Translations under genes and position numbers: made by a program
In this document: piece after piece, positions 35,123 through 44,375 of the stretch
How the letters are laid out: every line of letters begins with the position of its first letter
How positions within the stretch are numbered: the stretch's first letter is position 1
Assembly: GCA_036009625.1 (NCBI GenBank)
Contig: DASYLJ010000083.1
Location: forward strand, 34,572 to 98,571
DNA from: DASYLJ01 sp036009625
GTDB lineage: Bacteria; Desulfobacterota; Binatia; DP-6
DNA length: 64,000 nt
Direction of reading: 5' to 3'
Notes under the pieces: generated by a model
The model's database searches: none
The model's input: only the letters and a program-made list of their open reading frames with translations
What the model was told of the DNA's origin: nothing

Positions 35123-36379
35123 TCATGATCGTCCGCGCGTGGCGCGCGAGACGTCCTTCTCCCACTGCGGGCCGAAGGCCAGCACCAGGATGTGGCGCAT
35201 GAGGCCCTGTGGTTGCGCGAGCGCGATCGAGTCGCCGCCGCCGGCCCGCGCCATGTCGTTGAAGCTCTGACGAACCTCGGCGTAGAACTCCGGCAACGCC
35301 GTGACCTCGCGCGTCTCGTCGCCGTAGAGCCACTTGTTGAGCTTGCGCTCGTGCTCCTCGTGCAGCTGCGCGCTGACGTCGACGGTGCTGACCACGCCAC
35401 CCTGTGCCGTCCACGACGAGATCATGCCGCGGATGGCGCCGACGTCCTCGTCGTGCGGTGGCGAGCTGCCGATCAGGATGATGACCTTCTTCGCGTCGGG
35501 CCGCCATTTGAGCTGCGTCATCGCCGCCTGCAGCCCGTCCTTGACGGCTTCCTTCCAGTCGCCGCCGCCCTCGGCCACGATGCCGCCGAGGAAGCTCTGC
35601 ACCTTCTTGGTGTTGAGCGTGAGATCGGTCCACTTGACGACGAAGTCCTCGCTCTGGCGCGGCGCGGTGGCGATGTTGTCGTCGGCCTTGTCGCGATAGA
35701 CGACGGCGCCGATGCGGGCCGTGGGCACGAGGCGCTGCATGTTGACGGCCATGTCGCCGAGCCGGCGCTTCAGGTCGTCGACGATGTTCTGCATGCTGCC
35801 CGACGCGTCGACGACGAGGGCGACGTCGAGGCCGCCCTTGCGGAGCGTGCCGACGTACTTGCCGAACGCGGTGCCGAGCGAAATGCCGAGGCCGCCACCG
35901 CCGCCGCCGATGCCGAACCCGCCGGTGCCTTTCCCCGCCTGCGCGAAACGCGCGCCGAGATCGGTGCCGGCGCCGACCGGCTTCACCGGTCGCGCGAACT
36001 GCACCACCGGTCCGGTCTTCGTGCCGGTGACGATCTTGGGCTTGATCGGCTGCGGCACCGTGATGGCCTGCGGCGTGCGCGCGACGACGAGGTCTTTGAT
36101 CTCCTCGTCGTTCTTCTGCTCCTGTGGGCGGACGACCTCGGGGATGTCTTCCAGGGAGAAGATCTCGCGGCGCTTCTTCTCACCGAGCCCGACGCCGCCA
36201 CCCGATCCGATGCCGAATCCGGGCCCGACGCCGAGACCGAACCCACCGCCGACGCCGACCACGTCGAAGTAGAGCATCAGCCCGAACAGCCCGTGCAGGA
36301 GGGCCGATGCCACCAGCATCGTGGTGGTTCGGCCGGCACGGGGGCGCGTGGTGGCGTCGAAGACGGGGTCGGAGCGCAT
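35123..36379 (-). CDS. TonB-like membrane protein with C-terminal VWA domain
   Basis: A 418-residue inner-membrane-anchored protein. A single transmembrane helix (about 20-40) is followed by a glycine-rich stretch (43-66), an acidic/proline segment resembling TonB (EVVRPQEQK; VPQPIKPKIV), a second glycine run and then a VWA domain whose MIDAS begins at Asp191 (DASGSM). The usual TonB C-terminal domain is missing. It is the first gene of a run with exbB and exbD, which energise TonB-type proteins. The VWA domain could bind a protein ligand in the periplasm through a metal. Confidence 0.88.
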   Translation of the reverse strand: MRSDPVFDATTRPRAGRTTTMLVASALLHGLFGLMLYFDVVGVGGGFGLGVGPGFGIGSGGGVGLGEKKRREIFSLEDIPEVVRPQEQKNDEEIKDLVVARTPQAITVPQPIKPKIVTGTKTGPVVQFARPVKPVGAGTDLGARFAQAGKGTGGFGIGGGGGGLGISLGTAFGKYVGTLRKGGLDVALVVDASGSMQNIVDDLKRRLGDMAVNMQRLVPTARIGAVVYRDKADDNIATAPRQSEDFVVKWTDLTLNTKKVQSFLGGIVAEGGGDWKEAVKDGLQAAMTQLKWRPDAKKVIILIGSSPPHDEDVGAIRGMISSWTAQGGVVSTVDVSAQLHEEHERKLNKWLYGDETREVTALPEFYAEVRQSFNDMARAGGGDSIALAQPQGLMRHILVLAFGPQWEKDVSRATRGRS

Positions 36380-36450
36380 GGTGGGGAAGCGGAGGCGGGC
36401 CTCGATCTATTGCTGCCGCTCCAGCGCGGCTGTCAACGGCGGGACGGTCG

Positions 36451-37218
36451 TTACCATTTGAGGCGCGCGCGAAGCGTGCGCGCCTGCGTCCGGCTGACGG
36501 CCACCTCGCTGGCGGGCTGGTCGCGCATGACGAGCTTGTAGCGCCCGCCGAACCACGGGACGATCTCCTTCACGTGCTGCAGGTTGACCAGGCTGGCCTT
36601 GTGGGCCCGGAAGAAGATCGCCGGATCGAGCCGATCCTCCAGCTCGCGCAGCGTGTAGTTGGTCATGAAGCCGCGCTCGGCGTTGTGGGCGTACACCAGC
36701 CGGTGCTCGACGCCGAACCAGAAGACGTCATCCAAGGGCAGCAGGAGGATGCGCTTTCCGCTGTGGACCGACACCTGCGTCGCCCAGGCCTGCTTGCGCT
36801 CGTCGATGCGGCGGATAACGGCCTCGATGTCGACGGACGGATCGGCGCTGGCGAGGCGGGCCCGAACGCGGCCGACCGTGGCCTCGACCCGCGCGCGCCC
36901 ATAGGGCTTCAGCAGATAGTCGACGGCCTGCACCTCGAACGCGCGGATGGCGTACTCGTCGTATGCGGTCGAGAACACCACCTGTGGCGGCGGCTTGGTG
37001 AGTGCCTTCAGCACTTCGAAACCATCCATGCCGGGCATCTGCACGTCGAGGAAGACGAGGTCCGGGTGCTCCGACTCGATCATCTCGACGGCCTGCAGCC
37101 CGTTGGCGGCCTGGCCGACCACCTCGACGCCGCCGAGCGTCGACAGGAACCCGTTCAGGCGGTCGCGCGCCAGCTTCTCGTCGTCGACGACGAGGGTGCG
37201 GATGGTGGTGGTGCTCAC
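36451..37218 (-). CDS. LytTR family response regulator
   Basis: A 255-residue transcription regulator: receiver domain 1-125 (acidic VDDE, phosphoacceptor Asp58 in VFLDVQMPG, Lys in YLLKPY) and a LytTR DNA-binding domain about 150-255 (HSGKRILLLPLDDVFWFG, then FFRAHKASLVNLQHVKEI). The GTG start overlaps the sensor kinase stop in GTGA. Such pairs often control envelope, adhesion or secretion genes; the TonB-like/ExbBD operon starts 72 bases downstream and is a plausible target. Confidence 0.94.
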   Translation of the reverse strand: MSTTTIRTLVVDDEKLARDRLNGFLSTLGGVEVVGQAANGLQAVEMIESEHPDLVFLDVQMPGMDGFEVLKALTKPPPQVVFSTAYDEYAIRAFEVQAVDYLLKPYGRARVEATVGRVRARLASADPSVDIEAVIRRIDERKQAWATQVSVHSGKRILLLPLDDVFWFGVEHRLVYAHNAERGFMTNYTLRELEDRLDPAIFFRAHKASLVNLQHVKEIVPWFGGRYKLVMRDQPASEVAVSRTQARTLRARLKW

Positions 37219-38336
37219 GCTGCGACCTCGTGCGTGGGCAGCCGCAGGCGCACCACCGTGCCGCCACCGGGCGCGCTGTGGATCTCCGGCAGATGGTCGG
37301 GGCCGTAGAGGCGCTCCATGCGCTCGCGCAGGTTCCGCAGACCGACGCCGCGATCGTAGACGTCCTCGAGCACCGCGCTGCCCATGCCGAGGCCGTCGTC
37401 GCCGACGGTGAGCGTGAGCGTGCCGCCGTCGACCTGAGCGTCGATGGACACGGTGCCGACGCCGAGCTTGCGCGACAGCCCATGTTTGACGGCGTTCTCG
37501 ACCAGCGGCTGCAGGATCAGGTTCGGGATGAGGTGGCGCAGGCTGCGCGGGTCGATGCGGGTCGTGACCTGGAGGCGTTCGTCGAAGCGGGCGCGCTCGA
37601 TGTCGAGATAGGCCTGCGTCATCTGCAGCTCTTCCGACAGCGGCACGAACTCCTGCTCGGCACGGTGCAGGATGTAGCGGAAGATCTCCGCCAGGCGCTC
37701 GACGCAGGCCTCGGCCTTGTCGGGATCGGCATGGATGAGCTGGGCGATGGAGTTGAGGCTGTTGAAGAGGAAGTGCGGGTTGATCTGCGCTCGCAGCGCC
37801 GCCAGCTGCGCGGTGGCGGCCAGCTCGGCGAGCTCGCGCTCGCGCGTCTGCAGCGCCTCCACCTGTCGCCACACCAGGTGATAGGCGATGAGCGTGATCA
37901 GGACGGTTGGCACGATCGGCAGCAGCGCGTAGAGGCGCGCGTAGTTCTGCCGCATCTGCGGCGTGATCGTCAGATGCTGCTCGGGGAGCGTCGGCACGCC
38001 GAAGAGCGGCGGTGCGTTCAGGAAGTACACCGCCACCGTCGTCACCACGAGCGAGATGGTGGTGAAGACCAGGATGGCGACGACGGTCTGTCGCACCAGC
38101 TGTCCCACCAGCGTGCGACCGCCGAGGTGGGGGAACACGAAGCGCCACAGGAGGTAGGTGAACGTCGCGAAGAAGACGCTTCCCAGGAAGAATGTCACCG
38201 GTGCCGCCCACGACCGCCACATGAAGAGGTGCAGCAGGCCGAGGTGCAGGCCGGTGGCAGCCCCCGTCCCGAGGACGAGCAGCAGCATCTTGTAACGACG
38301 ACTCGACGACGACATGGCAACGGGCCGTGGAGCCAT
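37215..38336 (-). CDS. LytS/YehU-type sensor histidine kinase
   Basis: A 373-residue membrane kinase with four predicted transmembrane helices in the first 155 residues, a short coiled linker (WRQVEALQTRERELAELAAT) and a His_kinase domain with phosphorylated His188 in QINPHFLFNSLNS. The ATPase domain has LVENAVKHGLS (N box) and GDDGLGMG, GVGLRNLRERM (G boxes). It pairs with the overlapping LytTR regulator. No known ligand-binding domain is visible. ATG 38336 or 38315. Confidence 0.94.
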   Translation of the reverse strand: MAPRPVAMSSSSRRYKMLLLVLGTGAATGLHLGLLHLFMWRSWAAPVTFFLGSVFFATFTYLLWRFVFPHLGGRTLVGQLVRQTVVAILVFTTISLVVTTVAVYFLNAPPLFGVPTLPEQHLTITPQMRQNYARLYALLPIVPTVLITLIAYHLVWRQVEALQTRERELAELAATAQLAALRAQINPHFLFNSLNSIAQLIHADPDKAEACVERLAEIFRYILHRAEQEFVPLSEELQMTQAYLDIERARFDERLQVTTRIDPRSLRHLIPNLILQPLVENAVKHGLSRKLGVGTVSIDAQVDGGTLTLTVGDDGLGMGSAVLEDVYDRGVGLRNLRERMERLYGPDHLPEIHSAPGGGTVVRLRLPTHEVAA

Positions 38337-38432
38337 GAACCCGCTATAACCCAGGCTCCACCGCGCCGCCTACCCTGCTACGCGTCACGGGGTGGCGCGA
38401 GCGTCGTGGGGCGAACGGTCGATTTGACGGGA

Positions 38433-38858
38433 TCAGCCGTTTTTGGATGACGTGGGCCGGAAGAGCGGCAGGGTGACCGTGTCGTCGAGAGGCTGGAACG
38501 TGACCTCGACCGCCATCCCGATGTGGACGTCGGCCGGGGCGCAGCCGGTGACGTTCGACATGATCCGCGCCCCTTCCTCCAGCTGCACGACGACCACGGC
38601 ATAGGGCGCCAGTGCCGCAAACGCCGGGTGGTTTGCCTGGTGCATGACCACCTTGCTGAAGACCTCACCGCGCCCCGACACCGGGGCCCAATCGACCTCC
38701 CGGGACAGGCACGTGCTGCAGACCTCGCGTGCCGGGAAGCGCAGCGCGCCACACGCGACGCAACGCTGGACGACCAGCTGGTGCCGTTTCGCGGCCTCCC
38801 AGAACGGGGCCATCTCGGGGGTGACCACGGGAATCGGCCGGGCCGGCGCGTCGCTCAC
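38433..38858 (-). CDS. OB-fold, zinc-ribbon (DUF35) acyl-CoA-associated protein
   Basis: A 141-residue DUF35 protein: a rubredoxin-like zinc ribbon (CVACGALRFPAREVCSTC) followed by an OB-fold (VEVTFQPLDDTVTLPLF). DUF35 proteins are encoded next to SCP-x-like thiolases and bind or stabilise them, in side-chain degradation of sterols and similar acids. Its GTG start overlaps the thiolase stop in GTGA, giving that exact pairing. Confidence 0.93.
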   Translation of the reverse strand: MSDAPARPIPVVTPEMAPFWEAAKRHQLVVQRCVACGALRFPAREVCSTCLSREVDWAPVSGRGEVFSKVVMHQANHPAFAALAPYAVVVVQLEEGARIMSNVTGCAPADVHIGMAVEVTFQPLDDTVTLPLFRPTSSKNG

Positions 38859-40030
38859 GACGGCAGCCTGGAGAGGATGAGGTTGGAGTGGGTGCTGAGG
38901 ACGCCGCCGTTGCCGGAGACGAGCGCGACGTCATGCTTCGCCACCTGGCGGGCGCCGCCCTCGCCGCGGAGCTGAATGATGGCCTCGGAGACGGGCGTCA
39001 TGCCCCACATGTAGAAGCTCGAGAGCTGGCCGCCGCCGGTGTTGAGCGCCAGCTTCCCGCCCGGTCCGGTGTGGGCCTCGGCCGCGAACGGTCCGCCCTC
39101 GCCCTTGGCGCAGAAGCCGTAGTCCTCGAGCGTCACCAGGACGGTGAAGGTGTAGCAGTCGTACAGCTCGACGACGTCGAGATCGGCGAGACCGATGCCG
39201 GCCATGTCGAAGGCGGGCTTCTTCGCCAGCACCGCACCCGAGGTGAGCGAGTCCGCGGGATCGCCGCCCATGTGCCCCTGCCCCATGCCCCAGACGTAGA
39301 CCGGCGGCTTGCGCAGCGTGCGCGCGCGATCGGCGCTGGTGACGATGACGGCGAGCCCGCCGTTCGACACCAGACAGCAGTCGAAGAGATGGAACGGCTC
39401 GACGATCCAACGCGACGCGCGGTAGTCGTCGAGCGTGAGCGGCTTGTCGTGGAGCTGCGCCTGCGGATTGCCCGCCGCCCAGCGCCGCTGCGCCACGGCC
39501 ACCGCCCCGAGCTGGTCGTGCGTGGTGCCGAACCGATGCATGTGGCGACTGGTGACGAGCGCGTACATGGCGTTGACGCCGAAGAAGCCGTAGGCGGCCT
39601 CGAAGCCGCGCGCGAAGCCATAGGCGGCACCGCTCGACTTGCGCGCACCGTCCGGCGCCGGGGGCTTCAGCGGCGCATCGGAGAACACGCACGCCACGGC
39701 CGTGGCCATGCCCGACGCGATGGCGAGGACGGCCTGGTGGATCATGGCGCAGGCGGTGGCACCGCCGAGGTTCATGGTGGCGGTGAGCCGCAGGTCGCGC
39801 AGGCCGAGCGCCTGCTGGAGCTGGAACGAGCCCATGCCCTGGTCGTTCCAGGTGAGGCCCGGATTGACGAGCAGGCCGTCGAGGTCGCTCTTCTCGAGCC
39901 CGGCGTCTTCGAGTGCCAGGCGCACCGCATCGACCGCGAAGCCGACGCCGTTGGTGCCGTACACTTTTCCCTGCGGCGTGATCCCCAGACCGGCGATCGC
40001 GGCCGCGCCTCGCAGCGGATGTGCTCCCAT
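38855..40030 (-). CDS. SCP-x-like thiolase family protein
   Basis: A 391-residue thiolase-fold protein of the lipid-transfer/SCP-x type: AAIAGLGITPQGKVYGTNG at the start, MNLGGATACAMIHQAV around the usual nucleophile position, ELYDCYTFTVLVTLEDYGF (active-site His/Cys region) and LNTGGGQLSSFYMWGMTP. In characterised relatives it cleaves 3-ketoacyl-CoA or, with the DUF35 partner, acts as a retro-aldolase. It overlaps the DUF35 gene by 4 bases. Substrate unknown. Confidence 0.92.
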   Translation of the reverse strand: MGAHPLRGAAAIAGLGITPQGKVYGTNGVGFAVDAVRLALEDAGLEKSDLDGLLVNPGLTWNDQGMGSFQLQQALGLRDLRLTATMNLGGATACAMIHQAVLAIASGMATAVACVFSDAPLKPPAPDGARKSSGAAYGFARGFEAAYGFFGVNAMYALVTSRHMHRFGTTHDQLGAVAVAQRRWAAGNPQAQLHDKPLTLDDYRASRWIVEPFHLFDCCLVSNGGLAVIVTSADRARTLRKPPVYVWGMGQGHMGGDPADSLTSGAVLAKKPAFDMAGIGLADLDVVELYDCYTFTVLVTLEDYGFCAKGEGGPFAAEAHTGPGGKLALNTGGGQLSSFYMWGMTPVSEAIIQLRGEGGARQVAKHDVALVSGNGGVLSTHSNLILSRLPS

Positions 40031-40036
40031 CGCCGG

Positions 40037-40324
40037 TCAGCGCATCAAGATGCGGAAGTGACGGCGGAGCAGCTCGGCGCGGTCCTGCACCGACTCGACG
40101 CGGCTGCCGGCCATGAGGACGTCGAACAGCTCGCGGTCGCCGGCTTCCTTGTACGTGGCGTCGTCCTTCAGCGCGTCGAGGATCTCGTGGATGACGCGTG
40201 GAATCTCGCGCTGCGGGATGACGAGGTCGCCACGCCCGAGCGTGCCGGTCCAGTTGGACGCGTAAGGACGGAGGACGTTCAGGATGCGTTCGGTCAGCGA
40301 CCGGTCGCTTCGCATGCGATCCAC
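40037..40324 (-). CDS. small conserved hypothetical protein, about 92-95 aa
   Basis: A short helical protein (LTERILNVLRPYASNW; REIPRVIHEILDALKD; RAELLRRHFRILMR), no signal peptide or metal motif. Codon use and position 6 bases before the thiolase start indicate a real gene in the same operon. GTG 40324 or ATG 40315 could be used; the latter fits better with a Met-initiated protein. Family not recognised. Confidence 0.68.
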   Translation of the reverse strand: MDRMRSDRSLTERILNVLRPYASNWTGTLGRGDLVIPQREIPRVIHEILDALKDDATYKEAGDRELFDVLMAGSRVESVQDRAELLRRHFRILMR

Positions 40325-40405
40325 GGAGTCGGATTAAACCACGCGCCCTCCGCCAGGCAAAGAGGCGTTTGTATCAATCGTCCGGTCCCTGCATCGGTGA
40401 CGGCC

Positions 40406-41554
40406 ATGGACGCCCCGATCGACGGGACCTGCGATTCGCGCTTCGCCGCCGTGCGCGAGGCGTTCGCCTGCAACTTCGTCCTCCACGACGAGATCGGGGC
40501 GGCGGTGACGGTGTCGGTCGGCGGCCGGATGGTCGTCGATCTGTGGGGTGGTCACGCCGACGTCGCGCGCCGGCAGCCGTGGCGGAGCGACACCCTGGTG
40601 AACGTGTTCTCGTTGGGAAAGGCGCTCACCACGCTGGCCGCGCTGACGCTCGTCGACCAGGGTCGCCTCGATCTCGACGCGCCGGTCGCGCGCTACTGGC
40701 CCGTGTTCGCCGCCGGCGGCAAGGAGGCCGTCACGACGCGGCAGCTGCTGTGCCATCGCGCCGGGCTGCCGGCGATCCGCGCCCCGTTGCCCGCCGGTGC
40801 GATGCTGCAGTGGCCGACGATGACCGACGCACTGGCGCGCGAGACGCCGTGGTGGACGCCGGGCACGCGCCACGGCTATCATGTCAACACGTTCGGGTTC
40901 CTGGTCGGCGAGGTAGTGCGTCGCATCGCCGGCCGTTCGCTCGGCACCGTGCTGCGCGACGACATCGCGCGACCGCTCGACGCCGACGTGCACATCGGGC
41001 TCGCGGCAACCGACCTCGCGCGCGTCGCCGAGTGGAAGTGGTTGGAAGAAGTGTCGAACGTCCCCGATTCGCCCGCGCTGACCGACGAGCACCGCATGCT
41101 GCGCAACACCTACTTCAATCCGCCCGGGCTGTCGGGGCACGGCGTCATCAACACGGCGCCGTGGCGGCGCGCCGAGATCCCGTCGACGAACGGTCACGGC
41201 AACGCGCGCGGCGTCGCACGTGTCTTCGCGGCGCTGGCGGCGGGCGGCGCGATCGACGGCATCCGCATCGTGTCGTCGTCGGCGCTCGCCGAGGCATGCA
41301 CCGAGCATTCGTCCGGACCCGATGCGATCCTCGGTCGCGCGACGCGGTTCGGTCTCGGCTTCCAGCTGCCGGAGGTGGAGCGTCCCATCGGACCGAACGC
41401 CGGTGCCTTCGGTCATTTCGGCGCCGGTGGCTCGCTCGGTTTCGCCGATCCGGCGGCGGGCGTCGCGTTCGGCTACGTGATGAACCGGATGGGACCGCGC
41501 TGGCAGAGCCCGACGACGCGACGCTTGATGGATGCCGTCTACGCCTGCGTCTGA
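40406..41554 (+). CDS. serine hydrolase, beta-lactamase class C-like (EstB type)
   Basis: A 382-residue esterase/beta-lactamase-family protein. The catalytic SxxK is Ser69-Lys72 in FSLGKALT, the YxN-type motif is YHVNTFGF, and the third motif is HFGAGGSLGF in place of KTG, which is typical of esterases such as EstB and LACTB relatives, not true penicillinases. The protein has no signal peptide, supporting a cytosolic esterase. The ATG at 40406 is preferred over GTG 40397. Ends 1 base before the convergent hybrid kinase. Confidence 0.92.
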   Translation: MDAPIDGTCDSRFAAVREAFACNFVLHDEIGAAVTVSVGGRMVVDLWGGHADVARRQPWRSDTLVNVFSLGKALTTLAALTLVDQGRLDLDAPVARYWPVFAAGGKEAVTTRQLLCHRAGLPAIRAPLPAGAMLQWPTMTDALARETPWWTPGTRHGYHVNTFGFLVGEVVRRIAGRSLGTVLRDDIARPLDADVHIGLAATDLARVAEWKWLEEVSNVPDSPALTDEHRMLRNTYFNPPGLSGHGVINTAPWRRAEIPSTNGHGNARGVARVFAALAAGGAIDGIRIVSSSALAEACTEHSSGPDAILGRATRFGLGFQLPEVERPIGPNAGAFGHFGAGGSLGFADPAAGVAFGYVMNRMGPRWQSPTTRRLMDAVYACV

Positions 41555-43729
41555 TCAGGCGACGCGGGCTGCGACGCGCGGCGCGCGTGCGTATGGCCGC
41601 AGCGCGGCCGCGAGCTCCGGCGTGCGTACCGGCTTCGCGACGTAGCCGTCCATGCCCATCGCGAGGCAGCGCTCGGCGTCGCCCTGCATGGCGTGTGCGG
41701 TCATCGCGACGATGGGCAGATGCCGTCCGGTGCCGGCCTCGCGGCGACGGATCTCCGCCGTGGCGGCAGCGCCGTCCATCTCGGGCATCTGCAGGTCCAT
41801 CAGCACCACGTCGAACGCGCGCGCCGCAATCGCATCGACGGCGGCGCGGCCGTCACCCGCGACCGTCACCCGGCATCCCATGCGCTCGAGCAGACGGACG
41901 GCGACGAGCTGATTCACCGGGTTGTCTTCGGCCAGGAGCACGTCGAGCCCGAGCTCGGTCGGAAGCGCCGTGTCCGACGGCGGTCGCGCCACGGTGGCCG
42001 GCGTCGCGTTCAGGACGTGCAGCAGCGCGCGGAAGAGCTGCGCCTTGCGGCACGGCTTCATGATGGCCGCGGCGAAGCCCGCCTCGTGCATGGCGTCCGT
42101 ACCGCCCGGGAAGCTCATCGACGACAGCAGCACGAGCGGCGTCGCAGCGATCGCCGGATCGCTCTTGATGATGCGCGCCGTGGTGACGCCGTCCTGGTCG
42201 GGCATCTGCATGTCGAGCAGCACGAGGCCGAAGGGATCGTCTGTCGCCGCCCGTCGCAGCAGGGCGACCGCCTCGAAGCCGTCGCTGGCCTCGGTGAAAT
42301 GGAAGCCCCAGGCGTCGAGCTGATGGCGCAGCACGCGGCGGTTGGTGGCGTTGTCGTCGACCACGAGCGCACGCACGCCGTGGAGCGCTGGCGGCAGGGT
42401 CTCGGGCACGACGGTCGCCGTCGCCGTCTGCTTGTCGAAGGTGAGGTCGAAGCGGAACGTGCTGCCGCGGCCCGGCTCGCTCTCGAGGACGAGCGTCCCG
42501 CCCATCAGCTCGACCAGCCGTCGCGAGATCGTGAGCCCGAGGCCGGTGCCGCCGTAGCGGCGTGTCGTGCTGCCGTCGGCCTGCGTGAAGCTGTCGAAGA
42601 CCGCCGCCTGCCGGTCCTTCGGAATGCCGATGCCGGTGTCGGTGACGGCGATGCGGATGCTGGCGCGCGTGGTCGATTCGGCGATGCCCTCGGCCGCCAC
42701 CACCACCTGCCCGTCCTCGGTGAACTTGACGGCGTTGCCGAGCAGGTTGGTCAGCACCTGGCGCAGCCGATGCGGATCGCCGCGCAGCTGCTCGGGTAGC
42801 GACGGCGGCACGCTGCAGACGAGCTCGAGCCCCTTCTCGTACGCCCGCGGCCCCAGCAGCTCGGCCACTTCCTCCATGACGGTGCGGAGCTCGAAGTCGA
42901 CGCACTCGATGGCCACCTTGCCGGCTTCGATCTTGGAGTGGTCGAGGACGTCGTTGATGATCGTCAACAGGGCTTCGCCGCTGTTGCGAATGGCCCCCGC
43001 ATACTCGCGCTGCTCGGTCGACAGCGGGGAGTCGAGCAGCAACGAGGTCATGCCGAGGACGCCGTTCATCGGCGTGCGGATCTCGTGGCTCATGTTGGCG
43101 AGGAACTCGGACTTGGCGCGGCTCGACGCCAGCGCCTCGTCGCGCGCCTGCTCGAGCTCGGCGGCTTTGAGCTGCAGCTCGCGCCGATGCCGCGTCAGCA
43201 GGAAGGGGATGTAGACGGTGGTGGCGAACGCGATCGTCACCGCCATGCCGACCGGGCTCAGCACCACGGCCCACGATCCCTGCACCGCGCGCGTGACGAC
43301 CGCCCACCCGACGAGTCCCATGACGGAGAGCACGGTCTGCGGCAGCGGCGGCCACGGCAACGTCGTCGCCGCACCGAAGCACAGGACCAGGAACAGCGAT
43401 GGTCCGGTGATGACGTCGCCGCGCAGGATGGCGGTCGCGCCGCCGAGCAGGAACGTCATGCCGATCTGGACGACGATCAGCCACTCGTATCGCGTGCGGG
43501 CGAGACCGAGGCGAGGCGTCAGGATGCACAGGACGACCGCGACGAGATGCAGCCCGCGCAAGCACCAGAACAGCTCGTGTCCGGCGAAGCCCATGCGGAG
43601 GACCGACAGCGACACCAGGACGAGCGCCGTCAGGATGGCGAGGTTGCCGACGCGTGCACGTGCCTTCAGGAGGACGAAGTCGTCCCGATCGGTGATGGCT
43701 GCCGTGTCGTGTGCGTGGTCCGGACGCAT
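41555..43729 (-). CDS. hybrid sensor histidine kinase/response regulator, two receivers
   Basis: A 724-residue membrane kinase: four to six hydrophobic helices in the first 180 residues, a short coiled coil, HisKA with His215 in NMSHEIRTPMNG, HATPase_c (GNAVKFTEDG; VTDTGIGIP; GGTGLGLTIS), then two receivers with phosphoacceptor Asp in VLLDMQMPD and VLMDLQMPE. No separate Hpt domain is seen, so phosphotransfer would need a stand-alone partner. Start ATG 43729. No output regulator gene is adjacent. Confidence 0.94.
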   Translation of the reverse strand: MRPDHAHDTAAITDRDDFVLLKARARVGNLAILTALVLVSLSVLRMGFAGHELFWCLRGLHLVAVVLCILTPRLGLARTRYEWLIVVQIGMTFLLGGATAILRGDVITGPSLFLVLCFGAATTLPWPPLPQTVLSVMGLVGWAVVTRAVQGSWAVVLSPVGMAVTIAFATTVYIPFLLTRHRRELQLKAAELEQARDEALASSRAKSEFLANMSHEIRTPMNGVLGMTSLLLDSPLSTEQREYAGAIRNSGEALLTIINDVLDHSKIEAGKVAIECVDFELRTVMEEVAELLGPRAYEKGLELVCSVPPSLPEQLRGDPHRLRQVLTNLLGNAVKFTEDGQVVVAAEGIAESTTRASIRIAVTDTGIGIPKDRQAAVFDSFTQADGSTTRRYGGTGLGLTISRRLVELMGGTLVLESEPGRGSTFRFDLTFDKQTATATVVPETLPPALHGVRALVVDDNATNRRVLRHQLDAWGFHFTEASDGFEAVALLRRAATDDPFGLVLLDMQMPDQDGVTTARIIKSDPAIAATPLVLLSSMSFPGGTDAMHEAGFAAAIMKPCRKAQLFRALLHVLNATPATVARPPSDTALPTELGLDVLLAEDNPVNQLVAVRLLERMGCRVTVAGDGRAAVDAIAARAFDVVLMDLQMPEMDGAAATAEIRRREAGTGRHLPIVAMTAHAMQGDAERCLAMGMDGYVAKPVRTPELAAALRPYARAPRVAARVA

Positions 43730-43838
43730 TGCGGGCTCGGCGACCCGTGCAAGTCGTATGCCTCCTCCGGATACGCCGCGTGCGGCCAATCCGACATCGG
43801 CAAGCGACGACCTGATGTCGCCTGGCACCGATGTGACG

Positions 43839-44375
43839 TCAGACCAGCGTCTTCGCCATCGGTACGAACGTGATGGTGAGACCGCCGGGCAACGGATGCT
43901 CGACGGGCTCGCCAGCGACATAGCCGAACGCCGCGTACAGCCGGCGCCCGGGCAGGGTGGCCATGAGCGCGGCGTCGCGAAAGCCTTCGTCCAATGCGAC
44001 CCGTTCGCAGTGCTCGAGGAGCGCGCGCCCGATGCCGCGTCGTCCATGGTCGGGATGGACGAAGAACGCGCGGATGCGCGCCGCCTCGTGGCGCGGGTCG
44101 AGGAGCGCCGACTCGCGGCCGGGCTGGGCGTCGGCGCCGAAGAGGGTGCGCCGGCGGCTCCACCCGCCGCAGGCCGCCAGCGCGCCGTCGACGTCGACGA
44201 CGAAGTACGTCGCGTCGCGTATCAGCTCGCTGTCGACGCCCCATGCGGTGCCGAGCGCGGCGTCGATCTGCGCCGCGGTGTAGTCGTCGCCGCCGAGACC
44301 GCGGGCGGATGCGGCGATCAGCCGCTCGAGTGCCGGAACCTCGTCCAGGGTGGCGGTGCGGATGGTGCGCGTCAC
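43839..44375 (-). CDS. GNAT family N-acetyltransferase
   Basis: A 178-residue GNAT protein with the acetyl-CoA pyrophosphate loop VHPDHGRRGIGRALLEHCE and preceding strand ARIRAFFV, plus a C-terminal LPGRRLYAAFGYV motif. The substrate amine is unknown. The GTG at 44375 overlaps the AroE-like stop in GTGA, indicating co-translation. It lies 109 bases upstream-adjacent to the hybrid kinase start. Confidence 0.9.
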   Translation of the reverse strand: MTRTIRTATLDEVPALERLIAASARGLGGDDYTAAQIDAALGTAWGVDSELIRDATYFVVDVDGALAACGGWSRRRTLFGADAQPGRESALLDPRHEAARIRAFFVHPDHGRRGIGRALLEHCERVALDEGFRDAALMATLPGRRLYAAFGYVAGEPVEHPLPGGLTITFVPMAKTLV

